From an uncultured Lachnospiraceae bacterium (GTDB taxonomy: Bacteria > Bacillota > Clostridia > Lachnospirales > Lachnospiraceae): DNA of 64,000 nt. Under the pieces are notes generated by a model. That model had not been told where the DNA came from, searched no databases, and saw nothing but the letters and a program-made list of their open reading frames with translations. The stretch covers positions 434,001 to 498,000 of the forward strand of contig CAJTTZ010000001.1 of the NCBI GenBank assembly GCA_910579505.1, read 5' to 3'. Within the stretch, counting starts at the first letter, position 1. The number at the start of each line of letters is the position of its first letter. Shown here piece by piece: positions 62,825 through 64,000 of the stretch. The position numbers were made by a program, and so were the translations under genes.

Positions 62825-63454
62825 TTATTTCCCCGTTTTCTTCCCATACCGCATCGGCTCCGCCACCGTCCTGTTAAAGAACGCGATTAACGGTCCCATA
62901 AAGAACGCCGTCACCACCGTACCGATTCCCACAGTCGCCCCGAAAATAAAACCCACAATGGTGCAGAATAAATCAGAGGATATCCGGCAGAACTGAAATT
63001 TCCACTGTCTCTTTTCCGAGAGGATCAGAGACACGGCATCATATGTAGACACGCCCATATCCGCCGTGAAATAGAGGGCGGAGGAAAAGCACATGATCAC
63101 AATGCCGAGGATTAAAAACACAAACCGCACAACAAAAGACGGTTCCGGAATCAATTTTTCAAAAAGCAGGGAGGAATACTCCACCACATAGCCCAGCAGG
63201 AAAATGTTGATCACCGTGCCAAGCCCGATCTTCTTTTTGTCCGCCAGAAAAATCACGATCAGCATCAGCAGATTGATCGCCGCGTACACCGTGCCGAAGC
63301 CCGGCGCCCCCTCCGGCAGAATATGGAAAATCCCATGCACAAAAACCTGAAACGGGTCAAGGCCCAGCGCCGAGAAATTGAACATCCCGACGCTGAACCC
63401 GCAGATCAGCACCCCGCATATTGTCATCCAGATTCTTCTTGTACGCTCCTGCAT
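62825..63454 (-). CDS. YczE/YitT-like integral membrane protein
   Basis: 209 residues with about five helices: VLICGFSVGMFNFSALGLDPFQVFVHGI, then AAINLLMLIVIFLADKKKIGLGTVINIFLLG, and FTADMGVSTYDAVSLIL, the repeated glycine-rich pattern typical of YczE-family proteins. Function unknown. Next to an osmoprotectant-binding protein gene on the same strand, with 57 bases between. Confidence 0.75.
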   Translation of the reverse strand: MQERTRRIWMTICGVLICGFSVGMFNFSALGLDPFQVFVHGIFHILPEGAPGFGTVYAAINLLMLIVIFLADKKKIGLGTVINIFLLGYVVEYSSLLFEKLIPEPSFVVRFVFLILGIVIMCFSSALYFTADMGVSTYDAVSLILSEKRQWKFQFCRISSDLFCTIVGFIFGATVGIGTVVTAFFMGPLIAFFNRTVAEPMRYGKKTGK

Positions 63455-63511
63455 TCCTGCTCCCTTCCCACGAAGCATCTCTTCCGCCTCTGTACCATCC
63501 CTGCCAGGCCG

Positions 63512-64000
63512 TCAGTGTCCGAGCAGTCCCTTGTTCTCCAGGAACTCCCTCGCTACGTCCTTGTCTTCCCTGCCGTTCACTTCCACCTCATAATTCATCT
63601 GCTGCATCTCGGCCTCGGTAATCAGCCCGTTCATTTTCTCAAGAACGCCCCGCAGCTTCGGGTACTTTTCCAGCGCATCCTTTCTCACAACCGTTCCGGC
63701 ATCATAGGTCTCAAAGAAAACCCGGTCGTCCGCAAGCAGCACCAGATTGTTGGCGGCAAGCTGCGCATCCGTCGTGAACGCGTTGATCACATCCACCTCT
63801 TCATTCTTTAGCGCCTCATATTTCAATGCAATCTCCATCTGTACGGTGTCCTTAAACTGCATACCGTACGCTTCACAGAGCCGGGGATACCCGGTTTCCA
63901 GCTCAATGTAATCCGGATTGCCGCCAAACACCAGCTCCCCGGAAGCCGCCGCCAGCTCCGAATAGGTAGAAAGCCCGTACTGCTCTGCCGTATCCTGTCT
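63512..64000 (-). CDS. osmoprotectant (glycine betaine-type) ABC transporter substrate-binding protein, 3' part
   Basis: The C-terminal 162 residues of an OpuC/ProX-like binding protein, running off the right edge. Visible are FGGNPDYIELETGYPRLCEAYGMQF, ALKNEEVDVINAFTTDAQLAANNLVLLADDRVFF and DALEKYPKLRGVLEKMNGLI, with the NYEVEVNGREDKDVAREFL ending typical of the family. It may be the C-terminal domain of a fused permease-binding protein; that lies outside the window. Confidence 0.82.
   Translation of the reverse strand, partial: RQDTAEQYGLSTYSELAAASGELVFGGNPDYIELETGYPRLCEAYGMQFKDTVQMEIALKYEALKNEEVDVINAFTTDAQLAANNLVLLADDRVFFETYDAGTVVRKDALEKYPKLRGVLEKMNGLITEAEMQQMNYEVEVNGREDKDVAREFLENKGLLGH

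Noticed and set aside
1..64000. CRISPR arrays, tRNA and rRNA genes, phage structural genes, plasmid origins
   Set aside because: Looked for repeats with regular spacing, cloverleaf sequences and phage or replication motifs; none seen.

Overview
The window looks like a chromosomal segment of a strictly anaerobic, spore-forming gut Firmicute, most likely a Lachnospiraceae-type Clostridium. The pointers are class III ribonucleotide reductase (NrdD/NrdG), a GerA/SpoVAF-type germination protein, Gram-positive CpsB/CpsC/CpsD capsule control proteins, LytR-CpsA-Psr proteins, a NusG paralog of the LoaP type, PdxS/PdxT, and AGGAGG ribosome binding sites nearly everywhere. The species cannot be read from the sequence.

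Region 1 (about 1-28000, all on the minus strand, read right to left) is one long surface-polysaccharide operon. Its order is cpsB, cpsC, cpsD, an Ig-like membrane protein, an LCP protein, a sortase-like lipoprotein without a visible catalytic cysteine, a small secreted protein, loaP, a second shortened LCP protein, the initiating phosphoglycosyl transferase, a GT4, a heparinase-like protein, wecC, an acyltransferase, a CapK/PaaK-like ligase, a GT9 heptosyltransferase-like protein, wzy, wzx, a GT4, then hldD-hldE-gmhA-gmhB (a complete ADP-heptose pathway), a methyltransferase, an Rpn/PD-(D/E)XK protein and wecB. wecB runs in frame into an IS transposase at the window edge. The part from about 2800 to 14400 is visibly more AT-rich than its surroundings, as expected of an acquired glycan cassette.

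Region 2 (28001-29510) is an apparent DNA inversion switch. A tyrosine recombinase gene and a leftward promoter sit between two 29-bp inverted repeats that differ at one position. Each repeat is built like a recombinase core site (12-bp arms, 5-bp spacer). As assembled, the promoter (TTGTAT, 17 bp, TATTAT) fires into cpsB. After inversion it would point at the GH120 beta-xylosidase gene at 29700.

A second layer of variation lies inside the operon. Four genes (initiating transferase, acyltransferase, CapK-like ligase, methyltransferase) contain poly-G coding tracts of 10, 8, 12 and 11 bases, and each is out of frame by one base in this assembly. Promoter inversion, slippage-prone poly-G tracts, a LoaP antiterminator with an attenuator-like leader, and a heptose pathway unusual in Gram-positives together form a multi-level phase-variable capsule system. 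This is the main discovery candidate.

Region 3 (29700-64000) is mostly housekeeping and accessory genes: the GH120 enzyme, a hybrid sensor kinase next to an EAL-domain remnant, a MATE exporter, an ABC exporter whose permease carries an HTH domain, BrnT/BrnA, the PdxR/PdxS/PdxT vitamin B6 locus, a GH1-phosphomannose isomerase fusion, an SGNH esterase, a germination protein, dut, nrdG-nrdD with two NrdR boxes, a WYL regulator, a HAD phosphatase, RNase H, a membrane MutS-like ATPase, nucleoside salvage genes, an HTH-methyltransferase fusion, a second Rpn protein, a YczE-like membrane protein and a partial osmoprotectant-binding protein.
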